Made by a program: the position numbers and the translations under genes. From Cafeteria roenbergensis (lineage: Eukaryota > Sar > Bigyra > Bicosoecida > Cafeteriaceae): a stretch of DNA of 64,000 bases. This document shows, piece after piece, positions 41,933 through 53,165 of this stretch. Under the pieces are notes generated by a model. That model was given only the letters and a program-made list of their open reading frames with translations, was not told where the DNA came from and searched no databases. Where the stretch lies: NCBI GenBank assembly GCA_008330645.1, contig VLTN01000002.1, positions 1,116,001 to 1,180,000 of the forward strand. The letters are read 5' to 3'. Numbering within the stretch: the first letter of the stretch is position 1; each line of letters starts with the position of its first letter.

Positions 41933-43273
41933 TCACGACACCGTCAGGCCTGGTTTGGCCCGCAGCCTCACGGATTCGGGGCCAGCTGCCGCAATCAGCT
42001 TGCGCTCCGTGGCGAGCGCCTCGTCGCAGACCAGGAGCACAAGGTTGGGAAGGCCTGACACGAGCTTGGCGGCGTCGTCCCAGCGCAAGCGCCGGTTGCC
42101 CCGCACATCGACGCGTTGCAGGTTGCGGCCGTGCTTGACGAGTTCGTCAACGACGCGGAACGAGAGGGCGTTGCAGCCCTGCAGGTCCAGCTCCTGCAGG
42201 AAGGGCGCGGCCTCGAGCAGCGCGCCCAGCGTGGCGTCGGACACTCCAGTCATTGCCAGCCCAAGGTGCGACAGGCCTGCGACCGGCGATTCCGGCCCAG
42301 CTCCAAGCCCCGACGCGGCCGCGGCCGACGCGACCGTCCTTGCTTTGCCTCCATGGTCCCCGATGATGGCAGCCAGTCCGGCGTCGGAGGCCCGGGGGGG
42401 CAGCCGTAGCGAGCTCAGCTTGGGCAGCACCGCCTTCGCGGCGGCCAGGTCGGCGCACACTCCGTCGTCCAGCATGGAGCACATCGCCAGGTCGAGCGAG
42501 CGCAGGAGCGGGGCGGCGCTCACCACGGCCATCACGCCCGCCCTGCTGATCCGCGGGCAGGAGGCGAAGGACAGGTCCCGGAGCGCCGCAGGCGGCGCCG
42601 CCGCGATGACCCGAGCCGCGAGGTCGTCAATGCCAGCGCAGATGTTGAAGCTGAGCCCCTGGAGCTCGCTCACGCGCGCTGCTAGCGGCTCGAGCTCGTT
42701 GGCGTCGATGTCGGGGCAGCCCAGCACGTCCAGGCTTCGCAGCGCCGGCATGTGCTCAAGCAGCGCACTCAGGCCGTACAGCTGCGGGCAGCGCGCTATC
42801 TCCAGTCGCTGCAGGTTCGGAGCAAGCGGGGCCTCGCCAGCAGCGGGGGCAGGCACCTTGGCCCAATTCACCACCGTGGTCGAGCTCAGGCTCAGGTGCA
42901 GCAGCCGCGGACACAACCGCAGCGCCTCCAGCAGGAACGACTCCGTCACCGCCCCAAACAGGGTGAGCGACACCGGCGAGCCGTCGCCGCGCGCAATGCG
43001 AGCCAGGCCCTCCTCTGCGGTGGAGCGCAGGCTGCCGTCTGGGTGCGTTGCTGGTGCGTCGTCGCCGTCTACGCGCACGGCCATGTGCGGCAGTCGCCGC
43101 ACCACCTTGGCAGTCAGCTTGTTCACACACGCAAAGGCTCGCACATCCGCGTCCATCGCCGTGGTGCCAAGGTAGATGACCATCTTGGCGATTGCCCGGC
43201 TGGACAGATCCGCGAACTGGACTTTCCTGGATCCTGCCGCTGCGTCGCTGCCCGCGCCGGCGGCAGCTGCCAT
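41933..43273 (-). CDS. F-box-like leucine-rich repeat protein (FBXL/AMN1 type)
   Basis: 446 residues from the first in-frame ATG; the frame is open upstream without another ATG. The N-terminal region (VQFADLSSRAIAKMVIYLG ... ADVRAFACVNKLTAKVVRRLP) looks like a divergent F-box. It is followed by cysteine-containing LRRs of the FBXL class: LRSLDVLGCPDID, LRDLSFASCPRIS, LRSLDLAMCSMLD, LQELDLQGCNALS, LQRVDVRGNRRL. Such proteins select substrates for SCF ubiquitin ligases or, like AMN1, act without an F-box. No intron is needed. Divergent from the NIPA-type transporter gene with a 254-bp spacer. The substrate cannot be predicted. Confidence 0.8.
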   Translation of the reverse strand: MAAAAGAGSDAAAGSRKVQFADLSSRAIAKMVIYLGTTAMDADVRAFACVNKLTAKVVRRLPHMAVRVDGDDAPATHPDGSLRSTAEEGLARIARGDGSPVSLTLFGAVTESFLLEALRLCPRLLHLSLSSTTVVNWAKVPAPAAGEAPLAPNLQRLEIARCPQLYGLSALLEHMPALRSLDVLGCPDIDANELEPLAARVSELQGLSFNICAGIDDLAARVIAAAPPAALRDLSFASCPRISRAGVMAVVSAAPLLRSLDLAMCSMLDDGVCADLAAAKAVLPKLSSLRLPPRASDAGLAAIIGDHGGKARTVASAAAASGLGAGPESPVAGLSHLGLAMTGVSDATLGALLEAAPFLQELDLQGCNALSFRVVDELVKHGRNLQRVDVRGNRRLRWDDAAKLVSGLPNLVLLVCDEALATERKLIAAAGPESVRLRAKPGLTVS

Positions 43274-43527
43274 GCCGAGAGTTTGCAAGGGGTGCTCTGT
43301 GGTCCGGCTGGGCGCTCCCAGGTCCCGCCTTTTGGCGTCCGGAGTGAATCGCGGCCGGGGCAAACGCGGCGCTGCGTCATCCGCGATATTTGCCAGGCGC
43401 GCAACAACGGTGCAGAGCCCCGCGTCTCAGCGCATGCCGCACCCGCGGGGCGACACCGCTTCCGGCGCGCGGTGCGCGCGCCCAGACCGGGAGGGGACAG
43501 GTCCAGTCGTCGCCGAGGTGGCCCGCC
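43274..43527. promoter_or_regulatory. Divergent promoter spacer F-box/LRR / NIPA
   Basis: 254 bp between divergent start codons. No TATA box seen; the stretch catccgcgatatttgcc (about 43379-43395) is its only AT-rich patch. Confidence 0.5.
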
Positions 43528-45156
43528 ATGGTCAACCTGTCCGCGCCCACAATGGTGTCCAGTGATGTGGGTTGGGCAATCGGGACCTCGCTGGCAGTGG
43601 CGGCGCAGTTTGTCGGCAACCTGGGCACCGTGCTGCAGCGGCGGTCTCACATCGAAAGCGGCTCCAAGCCCGTGCTGTCCAGGCCGCTGTGGATCTTTGG
43701 CCTTTCGCTGATCATTCTGGCCTCTGTTTCCGACTTTGTCGCCCTCAACTTTACGAGTGAGTGGCTCGGCCGCTTGCGGCGCCTGGGCAGCAACCCCAGG
43801 GCGCGCAGTGGCCGGCCCCGGGCCGTGGCTTCAAGGGGGGTATCTATGAATCGCGCGGCAGCGGGGCCAGGGGGAGCAGGGCGCCTTGTGTGAGTCACGT
43901 CCACCCCCCCCCCCCCTCCGCTCGGCTCACCTCCCCAACACTGTCATCGCGCAGCGCAAAGTATGCTGGGCGGGCTGGGCTCTCTTACCCTGGTGGCCAA
44001 CACCATCTTCGCCCCCCTCATCGCGTGGGAGGTGCTCACGTTCACGCACATCTGGGCAACGGTGCTCATCGTCATCGGCTGCTCCGTCGTGGTGGCCTAC
44101 GGCCCTCACTCCTCCGACCTGTACAGCCCGAAGCAGCTCTTTCGCCTGCTCGCGGCCCCTGGCTTCATCCTCTTCAGCGTGATCATGGTCGCCGCGGGCG
44201 TGGCCCTTCACTTCTCCCTGGACGGAATCTCCAAGAAGGTCGAGACCCGGCTGACCGACGAGCGCGACAGGGCCGACGCTCTTGCCCGCGCCGCGGCTCG
44301 CCGGCGCCAAGCCCGCCGCAGGCCCCGTCGCTCCCAGCCACCCTTCGTCCTCACGGAGTCCGGCATCTCGCTGGACTACTCGCGCGTGGACCGGCCCTGG
44401 ATGAGCTACCACCTGCACCGTTCTGGCTTTGCTGTCATGTCCGCCATCTTCGGCGCCGCCAACGTCCTCTTCGGCAAGATCCTCTCTCAGATCATGTCCA
44501 GCGCCGTCTTCTCCTCCTCCACGGCCTTTTACGTGGACACCACGCTCTCCTCCGCCCTCTCAGTCGTGGCTCTCTTCTGCATCATCCTCATCGTGGTGGG
44601 CGCCGTGGGCCAGATGAAGTACATCAACGACGCGACGCAGCGCTTCGAGGCCCTGCTGGTGCAGCCCATCTACCAGGCCAGCTGGACGCTCCTGTCGGTG
44701 GCGGGAGGCATGGTGGTGCAGCGCGAGTGGACGCTGTTTGCGGACGTCAGCCGCGCGTCGCTCTTCTTCCTGGGCATCCTGCTGACGGTCAGCGGCGCCT
44801 TCGTTCTCTCGCAGGTGCGTGCCTCCAGCAGCGACTCCGCCCGCGCGCACAAGGAGCGCAGCGCCTCTGCCAGGGGGGACGCAGCCCAAAGGCTGCGCGA
44901 GGCCGGGGGCAAGGGGACGACGGACGGCGCAGCCCTGCGGGGCGGGGGCGAGGGCTCCGAGGCGGACGACGGGTCGCCGATGCTGGACGGCCACGAGCGG
45001 CACAAGGCGCGGCCGGAGTCGGGCCGGGCGCTGTGCGATCGTCTGGACGCTGCGTGCGCCGTCGACATGGACGAGGACGACGAGGAGGGAATCGTGCTGC
45101 TGGACAACTCGTCGCTTGCGGGATCGCGGCGCAGCGGAACGGGGTCCACTTCGTAA
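43528..45156 (+). CDS. NIPA-family magnesium transporter (DMT superfamily)
   Basis: Multi-pass membrane protein. Exons 43528-43756 and 43955-45156 (GTGAGT donor, CGCAG acceptor) give 476 residues. Family pattern: GWAIGTSLAVAAQFVGNLGTVLQRRSH in the first helix, WIFGLSLIILASVSDFVALNF in the second, then after the intron QSMLGGLGSLTLVANTIFAP, the A-P-x-G-x-x-x-L-V/N-A position of NIPA proteins. Further helices are ATVLIVIGCSVVVAYG, GFILFSVIMVAAGVALHF, SAIFGAANVLFGKIL, SVVALFCIILIVVGAVGQ, PIYQASWTLLSVAGGMVV and LFFLGILLTVSGAFVLS, nine in all. A basic cytosolic loop (about 180-215) and a charged tail of about 110 residues are extra. Ion specificity is inferred from the family only; related members may carry other solutes. 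Confidence 0.85.
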
Positions 45157-45486
45157 TCGTGCCGCGTGGCTGGCGGTGCATTGGGGGGAGAGGCGCCGCC
45201 GCTGCGGCCGCCGCAGCGGCGGCGGGAGGAGGTGTTTGTGTGTGTCAGCGTTGCGACCAATAATTCAAGCTGCGCACTCGCACATCACTCACAGGGCGTG
45301 CGCTGCCGGAGTTGGCTGCCAGCAAGCGCGCAAACCCGCGAGTCTGTTCATCGCAGCGCCGGCGTTGGGCCGGTTCTGGCGCGTGCGGCAGACAGGCCTG
45401 CCGCAGCGGCCAGAGGGCGCGCGTCAGTCGCGGACACTGCGCGCGCCGCCTCGGGCAGCAGTTGCAAGCGAGGGCTGCAGGGCGCC
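45157..45486. other. Convergent 3' spacer NIPA / CLC with GT tract
   Basis: 330 bp between facing stop codons. A GT tract (ggtgtttgtgtgtgtcag, 45230-45247) lies 74-91 bp past the NIPA stop on the coding strand; its complement carries the same CACAAACAC core as the CA tracts elsewhere. The rest shows nothing notable. Confidence 0.5.
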
Positions 45487-48400
45487 TCACCGGCGCCGCT
45501 CCAAGCAGTTGTGGAGGTGCTCCTCAAGCAGGTCACGCCGCGTGAGGATGCCCACCACGTCGTGGGCATCGTTCACGGCGATGAGGTGGCGCAGGCCCAT
45601 CGAGCGAAAGAGCCGGTATCCGCGCATGAGCGGTGCTCTTGCGTGCACGGTGTAGGGCGTGGCGTTCATGTACGGCCGCAGGTCAAGCCAGCAGCTCAGG
45701 TCCTCCTCGCTGAGGCCGGCGCGCGCCTCCTCCGCGGTTGGGTAACGCGGGTACCCCCGCTCCATGGCGGACCACGGGAGGAGCGGCTGGCCCTCGTAGT
45801 CGAGGCCGAACATGGCGGCGCCCGCGGCCTGCGGAGACACGCCGGCCGGCCGGATCGCGGCGCTGCTGGTGGCCGATGCCAGCCTTCCGTGGCCCGCGCC
45901 TGCTGGGCGCGGCGACAGGGCGCCGCTGCCGACGTTGAGCGAGGAGGCCGAGCTCGTTCGGCGGATGCGTTGCTCCGCCGCGCTGATGCGGTCCACGATG
46001 GCGGTGGCGATGGCGACCGGGGGCGAGGCCGCGCCGTCGTGGTCCTCAGCCGCGTCGGGGTCGTCGAGCGGGCTGCGCGCGGGGCCAGCGGGCGCGGCTG
46101 CGGAGCGGAAGGCCCTGCCCGGCATGCTGTGCTGCGACAGCCGCCGCTGCTTCTCCTCCTCGGCGTCCGCGCCAGCAGCAGCGGCGCCATGGGGCGCACC
46201 ACCGCGCCCAGAGAGGCCCGGCGTGGGGAGCACCGCAGCCGAGCCGCCTCTGGACAGGATCGCCGCCAGGATGGGCTTCACGTCCTGGTCCGTCGGCACG
46301 TACGCCCCCTGGCGGACCAGCTCCCACGGCGCCAGGGAGCTCTGCGAGCTTCCCACAGTTCGGCTGGGGCCGTGGCCGCGCTGGCGAGACCGCGGGCGGG
46401 AGCCCCTGCTGGAAGACCCGGCGCGAGCGGCGGCGGGCTGCGCAGACGGCACTGCCTTGGCCGCGCCGTCGGCGCTCGTGGCAAGCGTCCCCGAGTGCAC
46501 TTCCCGGGAGAGGGGGGAGGGCGCGTCGTCCCGGCTCCAGGCGGCGCCCGCGCGCGCGCCCGAGGAACGCCCGAGGCCCGCGCCCTCCACGTCGTCCGAG
46601 CCCGCCCCGTCGGTGCTGGTGCCGTCGTTGGGCAGGGCTGTGGGCGGGCGCTCCGCGTGGAAGGCTTTGTTGGCGATGAGGCTCGTGATGTGCTTGCGGT
46701 TAATGATGCCGGCGAGGTTACCGAAGCGGGGGAAGCGCTCCATCGCCTCGGCAGAAAACGTCACCGGGAAGCCGTTGTGCGAGCAGGCGTCCAACACCGC
46801 GAGGGCGTCTCTCACTGTAACGACCTCGCAGAGCTGCACGACGGGGGTGACCATGACGTCGCAGACGCGGAGCTTGCTGGCAACGCTCTTGCTGGGCTTC
46901 TCCTCGAGCAGGGGCCAGTGCCGCAGGTGGATGTGGATGTCGTAGAGCCCCTCGTTGAAGACGTTGCCGGTCCAACGGGCGGCGAGCAGGGTGAGCATGA
47001 GGGGCAGGCCGTACTGGAGGTCACCCGTGCATTCGATGAGGATGACGGCGAGGCTGATGGTCATCCGGGCCATTCCGCCCAGCATGGCGGCCGCGCCGAT
47101 GAGGCTGTAGGTGCCGGCGTCGACGCTGCCCGCGCCGAGGACCAGGTTGATGAGCTCGCCCACAGCGCGGCCCATGGCGGCGCCCGTGAGCAGCGAGGGA
47201 ACGAAGAGGCCCGAGGGGACCGCGACGCCGTAGGTGAGGCAGGTGACTGCGGCGTAGATGACCCACCCGACCAGCAGGCCAAGCCAGCCGAAGGCTGGGG
47301 CGTCAGGGTTGCCCGTCTCGAAGTGGAAGAGCATGCGAATGGCCTCCTCTGCCGGTGCGAAGAAGAAGGTGGCCATGTCGTTGTACTGGCCCTTGGCGCA
47401 GTAGAAGCGGACCACGGCCTCGGCGTAGACGGCGTCGTCAGGCACCAGGCGGCACTTTCCCATAAAGAGGGGCACGAAGAACGCCACGCAGGCCATGAAG
47501 GAGGTGACGAACACCACCTCGGTGATGCGCGCGGCGGGGGAGGTCACGTGCAGCATGCGAAACCGCGTGAGGCGCTCGTTGAGGAAGTTGAAGACGGCCC
47601 CAGCCAGGCCCCCCAGGCAGCCGATGCTGACGAAGGCGATGAGCTCAGCGATCACGTAGGGCCGGGCGTTCTGCCCGGTGGAGTTGAAGTCCCCAAAGGA
47701 GAACATGCCCAGAGTGCTGAGCTTCCCCCAGTGGCCGTCCAGGCCAGAGAGGAAGATGTTGATGGTGTAGGCGCTCACCATGGCGCACGCGAAGGCCCGC
47801 CAGGTGAGGGCCTGCGACCAGAAGGATGAGCCCTCCTCGAGGGCGAAGAGCGTGCCGCCCACAGGGGCGTTGAACGCCGCGGCTACGCCGGCTGCCGCGC
47901 CGCAGCTGATGAAATCGCGCTTCTCCTGGTCGTTCCGGAAGTCAGGCACGCGCGTAAAGTCGGTGGAAACGCCGAACGTCCGCGACTTGCCTTGCGAGAG
48001 CCCTGCCGCAACAACCGCGCCGCTGTGAATCATGGGGCCTGCGCAACAGGGAACGAACGCGCGCTTCGAGGGCGAGGGGCAGTGGCGACCGGGGGCTCGT
48101 GGCAGGGTGTGGTGCCGGGGGGGGGGATCGGAAGGGGGCGCATGGCGGCTCCGCTGATGGGGGGACCAAGGCTGGCGGGGAGCTGGGGCGAATGGAGACA
48201 CTGCCGGCGCCAGGCGGGGCAGCGACGCTGTAGGCGTGCTGCGCGAGCAAACGACCAGCCTCACCTTCCTTGCCGACTGGCAAGCCGCTTGCTACCGAGA
48301 GTCCAACTCCCACTGCCTTGACAAGCAGCGTCTTGAAGCGCACGACGCGGGGCAGCTTCACCCCGTTGAGCACGCACTTGATCTCGCTGATGCCCGAGCC

Positions 48401-49042
48401 TGCCGCCACGGGCTCGACAAGGGACACGAGGGTTGCCGATACAGTTGCGCATGCCACGCCGATGCCCAGGAAGGCCGCAAACGCCATGCCCGACTCGACG
48501 GTGCCGTCCATCTCGGCAAGCAGCAAGTCGCCCACCGCCTCGAAGCGCAGCTTGGTGAGAGCTCGGCTCAAAGCCGTGATCCCCACCGCAACGAGCGCTG
48601 TGATGACTGCTGTCAGGAAGTTGAGGCCCCAGCGAAGGCACGCGCGCCGCTTGAAGTATCCGCACACGCCCCCGAACCTGGTCAGCCCGCTCTCGCGCCT
48701 CGGGCAGCACCGCCCTTCCCGTCCCGACAAGATGTTTGCAATGTGTACGCGCCAGATGAGAGAGTCCCAGGGGTCAAAGTCGAAGCTCTCCAGGCGCTTG
48801 GACGTTTCCTTGCCGCCCTTGTCCCTGCCCAGCCGCACCGTTGCGAGCTGCGACACGTCAGGCCCAATGCTGCGCTCCGGGGTGGGATAGTAGTCCGGGT
48901 CAAACATGTCCGCCTGGTGGTGGGTGCCTGCGCGCATGTGAAGCCCCTGGCGGCCGTCCATGCCGGACTCGGCATCAATATCGCGCTCCTCGGGAGACAG
49001 TAGCGCCTGCGACTTGCCCGCATCTGCGGCTCGGCGGGACAT
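45487..49042 (-). CDS. CLC-7-like chloride/proton exchanger
   Basis: Exons 48265-49042 and 45487-48038 give 1109 residues (human CLC-7: about 805). The intron splits the GKEGP motif exactly (GLPVGKE|GPMIHSG). Conserved: GSGISEIKCVLNGV (215 on) with Ser at the anion-selectivity position, favouring chloride over nitrate; the gating Glu in GKEGP; the proton-path Glu in NAPVGGTLFALEEG (about 323); and VPSGLFVPSLLTGAAMGR. Both key Glu residues are present, so an exchanger of lysosome or vacuole membranes is expected rather than a channel. Two CBS domains follow (about 649-740 and 1040-1105; the second contains MNATPYTVHARAPL and GLRHLIAVNDAHDVVGILTRRDL), separated by about 300 residues of Ser/Ala/Pro-rich insert. 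Human CLC-7 works with OSTM1; no such partner is in the window. Confidence 0.93.
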
Positions 49043-49262
49043 GGCCGCCTGGTTGGCGCCCCGGGCGCAAACGATCCGAGCGCCGCCGCAAGCGCCGGGC
49101 GGCGAGGCCGCTCGTGGCGAGCCTGCTCGAGTGTTCGGCGCGGCGGCTTGGCACGCGCTGGTTTGGTGCGCAGGCAGAGGCGCTCCGCGCACGCCTAGTT
49201 GAACTTGCCCTCCTGCCTCGCGCGGCACAAGCGGCGTTCGCGACGGGTCAGATGCGCCGCAC

Positions 49263-50939
49263 TCACTCAACCAAGGCCACGAAATCAGCCGGCGCAAATG
49301 CCAGCATGGGCCGACAGGGGATGCGGGACTCCCTCACAACAGCCGCGCCCAGCTCGGTCTCTGCCGCGCTGCGCGACCCCACCCAGCAGCCGGCCGCGGC
49401 CTCAGCCGACTCGCGGGCTGCAGGCGCCGCTGCCCCCACAACCGGGCCAGCGGCACCCGCGCCATCCCGCGCGGGCCGCTTCGCCGCCGGCTCGCCATCC
49501 TCCGCCAGCGCTGCGCCCTCGTGGTCCCCTTCCGAGGCCGCGGAGCTCTTCCGCCCCCCAACGCTTGCCGGCCGGTGCCGCAGCCGACCAACGAGCCGGC
49601 GCACGATCTTGCCTCGGCGCCCCGCCTTCCCGGCGCGGTGAAGTGGCAGGGCAAGCGCCCATGCGTGCAGGCACACCCGAGGCGCGTGGGCGGAAGTGCA
49701 GCCGTACGCGGCGTCCCCGTCTGCGGCAGAGGCTCGTTCACGCGGCGGGGTGGGGAGTCGGTGATCAAAAGGCGGGAAGCAGAAAACAAGGGGTGGGGGA
49801 GCGCAGCTCTTGCGCCAACGCGGCACTCCCCGCCCGCGGCCCTCCCCAACCCACGCGCCCGCGCATCCACGTCCTCACCCCCTCCCTCCCCCCCTGAGGG
49901 GAGGGAAGGCGGAGGGGCGCCCAGTCTCACAGAGATGGTGACCCAGCGCAGCCATGTGAACCCGCAGCTGGTGCCGCCGCCCCGTGAGCGGCAGCAGCAG
50001 CACCAGCGTCGACTTCTCCCCTGCAGCCGTCACACCCCGCCGCAGCTCTACCACCGCGGTGCGGCCGCTGCGGCCTGCAACGGCTCTGTCCGCTCCTTCC
50101 CAGGGGAGCTGGGAGTGCCCGGCCGCGTCGGCGCCGGCCTTGGCCGTGCCCCTCTGAGGGGCCGGGCCAGTGCCGCTGCCCTCCGCTGCTGCTGCGCCAG
50201 CTGCGGTTCCTGGTTCCGCCTCTGCCGCCTCTGCCGCCGCCGCCGCCGCCGCCGCCGTCGCCGCCGGTGCCGCGAGCCATCCCAGGCTCATTCTGAAGTC
50301 ATCCGAGTGGGGCATTGCCACGTTACCCTCCACATCGAAGCGGCGAAGCCGCGCCTCGGCGGCCACCCCCACGGAGGCGCTCGCGCACTCGCACAGAGCT
50401 TTGGTCTGGTCATCAGGCGCGCCGACTGCCGCACACAGCTCTGCCAGCTCGTCGGCAAGAGACGTGGTGCCGTCCTTGCGGCCGCTGGCGCTGCAGCGGA
50501 ACGGCAGGTCGGCCTCGGCACCGCCCACTGCACGTGCGAGCGCCACGGGCACGGAGCCCGGGTCCAGGCCAGGGCTGTCGGCGATCCACCCGTGCACCAC
50601 GGCCAAGTATGCTTTGCGCGCGAGCCGGTGCTGGAACAGGCTCGAGGCCGCCGCAGAGGCTGTCGGGTCCTCAGAAAAGGCAACACACCCGCTCGTCGCG
50701 GCGTCAAGCTGGTGGCAGCAGTGCGAGCCGGCTGCAAGGGCCGGGTTGGAGGCGACAATGGTGGCCAGCGTGAGCGGCAGGTCGCCGGACATGCAGACGT
50801 CACTGGGCTTGTCTACCACGAAGACGCCATCCCCACGGCAAAGCACTGGTGCAGACTCCCGCGGTCGCCGCTTTGCCGTTGCTGCCCCCGAAGCGCCCTC
50901 GCCGAGGCGCATGGCACCCAGCTCGAGCTGCGCTGCCAT
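49263..50939 (-). CDS. RluA-family pseudouridine synthase (RPUSD1-like)
   Basis: Isomerises uridine to pseudouridine in RNA. Exons 49931-50939 and 49263-49720 give 488 residues. Motifs: VFVVDKPSDVCMSGD near the N-terminus; CCHQLDAATSGC (about 74-83) with the catalytic Asp, and Gln instead of the usual Arg, as in animal RPUSD1; RKAYLAVVHGW; and LLPLTGRRHQLRVHMAALGH (about 320-340). The intron interrupts the next block and splicing restores GHHLYGDAAYG, then APRVCLHAWALALPL, both typical of the family. About 130 residues between the catalytic and C-terminal blocks are Ala-rich insertion, and the last 110 residues are low-complexity. The start is the first in-frame ATG; a short Arg/Ala N-terminus could be a weak mitochondrial signal. 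The RNA target is unknown. Confidence 0.9.
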
Positions 50940-51227
50940 TTTGCGCGCCGCAGACCGTAGCCACGCCTGCGCGCCGCTCGCCCCCGCACGCGGCTCCAAG
51001 CCTCAGCGGGATGGACGCGGCCCTCAGGCCGACCCTGCGCGCTGCTCCGGGGCTCCGAGGCGGTGGCGCAGTCGCTCGCGGGGTTGCGGTGGAATTCGGC
51101 TCTGCTTAAAGTGCGGCGACGAGCTTGCGGGCAGTCGCGGCCAGGGCGCACCCCTGGAGGCCGTGGCTAAGCGGACCGCAGGAACGGGCTGCTTGTGGCG
51201 CATTTGTTGAGTGAAGACACTGCGGCC
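50940..51227. promoter_or_regulatory. Divergent promoter spacer RPUSD1-like / RPB5
   Basis: 288 bp between divergent start codons. GC-rich; no TATA box or clear element recognised. Confidence 0.5.
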
Positions 51228-52493
51228 ATGGCTGCTTCCGCTGCTGCTGCCGGTGCCGGTGGCTCCTCGTCCTCCTCTGCCGCCGAGAGCGCCGGCCTGA
51301 GCCGCGAGGCGTCCATCATCTACCGCGTCCGCAAGACGGTGTGCCAGATGCTTCACAAGCGGTGAGCTCCAGGCCGAGTCTGGCCGGCGAGCGGCCCTGG
51401 GGTGGCGCGCGAGCTGCCATCCAACTGCCTTGCCGACCGCGCCAGTGCAAAGACGTTCCCGCCCATCCCCGGTGTGCGCTTCGCTCCCCCTCGTCTCGGC
51501 TATCCCTTCTCATGCAGCGGGTACACGATTCCCGAGGACGACCTGCGCATGGAGGCAGCGGCGTTTGGCAGCAAGGTGCGCACGCTGGCAACAGCATCTG
51601 CTTTGTTGCCCCGCAGCGCGGACTCGATCACCCCCACCCCGCCCCCTCCCCCCGCAGCGCGCCGCGCCGCCATGCACGCGTGCCACGGTCACTCGCTGGC
51701 CGCAAGCCGCTCTCTTTCCATGCTTGCGCGTGCCTGCGGCCGCAGTTCGGCAACGAGATGGTGCACCGCGAGGCGCTCACCGTCGTGGTGAGCTTTGCCG
51801 GCCTGGGCCAACAGCGCGCGCTGCTGCGTGAACCCGGGAGAGCCGACGCGCACGCCGAGCGCCTTTGGCGCTGCGTTGCTCCCTCCATTGCGCTGCTGGC
51901 CACGGCTCTCAGGCGGCCCAGTCCTTGCACAACTCCGCGCCCGCCTCGCCGACCGCCTCCGAGTCAACGGTTCACCGTTCCTGGCGCCGCGCGCGCTACG
52001 ACACCGTCCCCCCGCCCCGCCCCCTTGCACCCGTGCCTTCTCGCAGGCGGCGCGCACGACAGACAGCACCGACCGCATCGTCGTCTTCTTCCCCTCGGGC
52101 GCCGTGGTGGCCAAGACTTGCAAGGCCTACGCCGACACTATGCAGACTATGGAGATTCGTCGCGGCATCCTCGTCGTGTCAGGAAAGTTCTCGTCCTTCG
52201 CCAGGTCTGCGATCGACGAGCTCGCGCCCCAGATCGTGCTTGAGACGTTCCGGGAGGAGGAGCTGCGAGTGGACATTACCGAGCACGAGCTGGTGCCGGA
52301 GCACCAGGTGCTCTCCGACGGGGAGAAGGACGCCCTGCTCAAGCGGTACAAGCTGAGCGAGACCAAGCTGCCCCGCATCCAGCTCACCGACCCCGTCGCC
52401 CGCTTCTACGGCATGCAGCGCGGGGAGGTCGTCAAGATCATCCGCCCCTCCGAGACGGCCGGACGCTACGTCACCTACCGCATCGTGATGTGA
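51228..52493 (+). CDS. POLR2E: RNA polymerase I/II/III shared subunit RPB5 (RPABC1)
   Basis: Shared subunit of the three nuclear RNA polymerases. Exons 51228-51361, 51518-51575, 51746-51787 and 52047-52493 give 226 residues (human 210). After an Ala/Ser-rich start, IIYRVRKTVCQMLHKRGYTIPEDDL matches the N-terminal jaw domain across the first junction. Exon 3 codes just 14 residues. The C-terminal assembly domain is nearly invariant: ITEHELVPEHQVLSDGEKDALLKRYKL, LPRIQLTDPVARFYGMQRGEVVKIIRPSETAGRYVTYRIVM. The second intron has the donor GTGCGC, the only one here without G[TA]GAG or GTAAG form; the first has an ATGCAG acceptor. The start context gcggccATGg is a good Kozak match. Confidence 0.96.
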
Positions 52494-53165
52494 CCGAGCC
52501 ACTCGGCCCGCCCAGCGCTGCGGCAAGACGCCCTCGCAGCCGCCTCATCGCTGTCGCCTTCGCCGCAGTGTCTCACCTCCCCCCCCCCGCCCCCTCCCTC
52601 CCTCTTCCCCACACCCTGCCTTGCCGCTCCTGCCGGCTCGCGCCTTGCTTGCAATCGTGCGCGATTTTGCGTTTGATGGGTCGATGCTGTCCCCGGCCCG
52701 TCGCCCCAACGTCAACGACCCGACTGCTCGCCCCCGCCCGCCGAACCCGGCGGCGATGCCGGCCCCACTCGTCGAACCCGCCTCCACAACGCCGTAGGAC
52801 GAGGCTATGCACAGGGCAGCGCGGCGGTGCGCTGCTGGCAGTTGGTCGTTCCGCTGCGATGGCTGGCAGGCCGAAGACACATTGGTGGCCGGACAAGGAG
52901 GCGCCGGTTGCCCCCAGTACACACAGCCACACACGCACACGCTGCCACAGGGCAGCGCCTTACGTCACAGAAGCGCGCGGCGCAAGCCGCATCGAGGCGC
53001 AAAGCCCCCCCCTCCCCCCCTCACCTCTCCTACACCCGCAATGGCGCTCAGCCTGAGCCTGGCTGGGGCAAGGAGGAGGATGCGGAGGCGGAGGAGGAGC
53101 AGAGACGAGCCAGTGCCCGTTTATACGTTGCCCCGCGCGAGGGCGGGCGCACGAGGCGCGGCCGC
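52494..53165. other. Convergent 3' spacer RPB5 / UBE2S
   Basis: 672 bp between facing stop codons, the longest convergent spacer. It has C-rich runs (52575-52600, 53007-53020), a CA tract (52919-52946) about 220-247 bp past the UBE2S stop with the GT strand on the UBE2S coding strand, and no ORF with family support. Several long overlapping frames cross it but look like GC-driven noise. Confidence 0.45.

Noticed and set aside
45166-47829. 887-codon open frame antisense to the CLC gene
   Set aside because: Pure shadow of a strongly conserved CLC protein; its product is Gly/Arg/His-rich without motifs.
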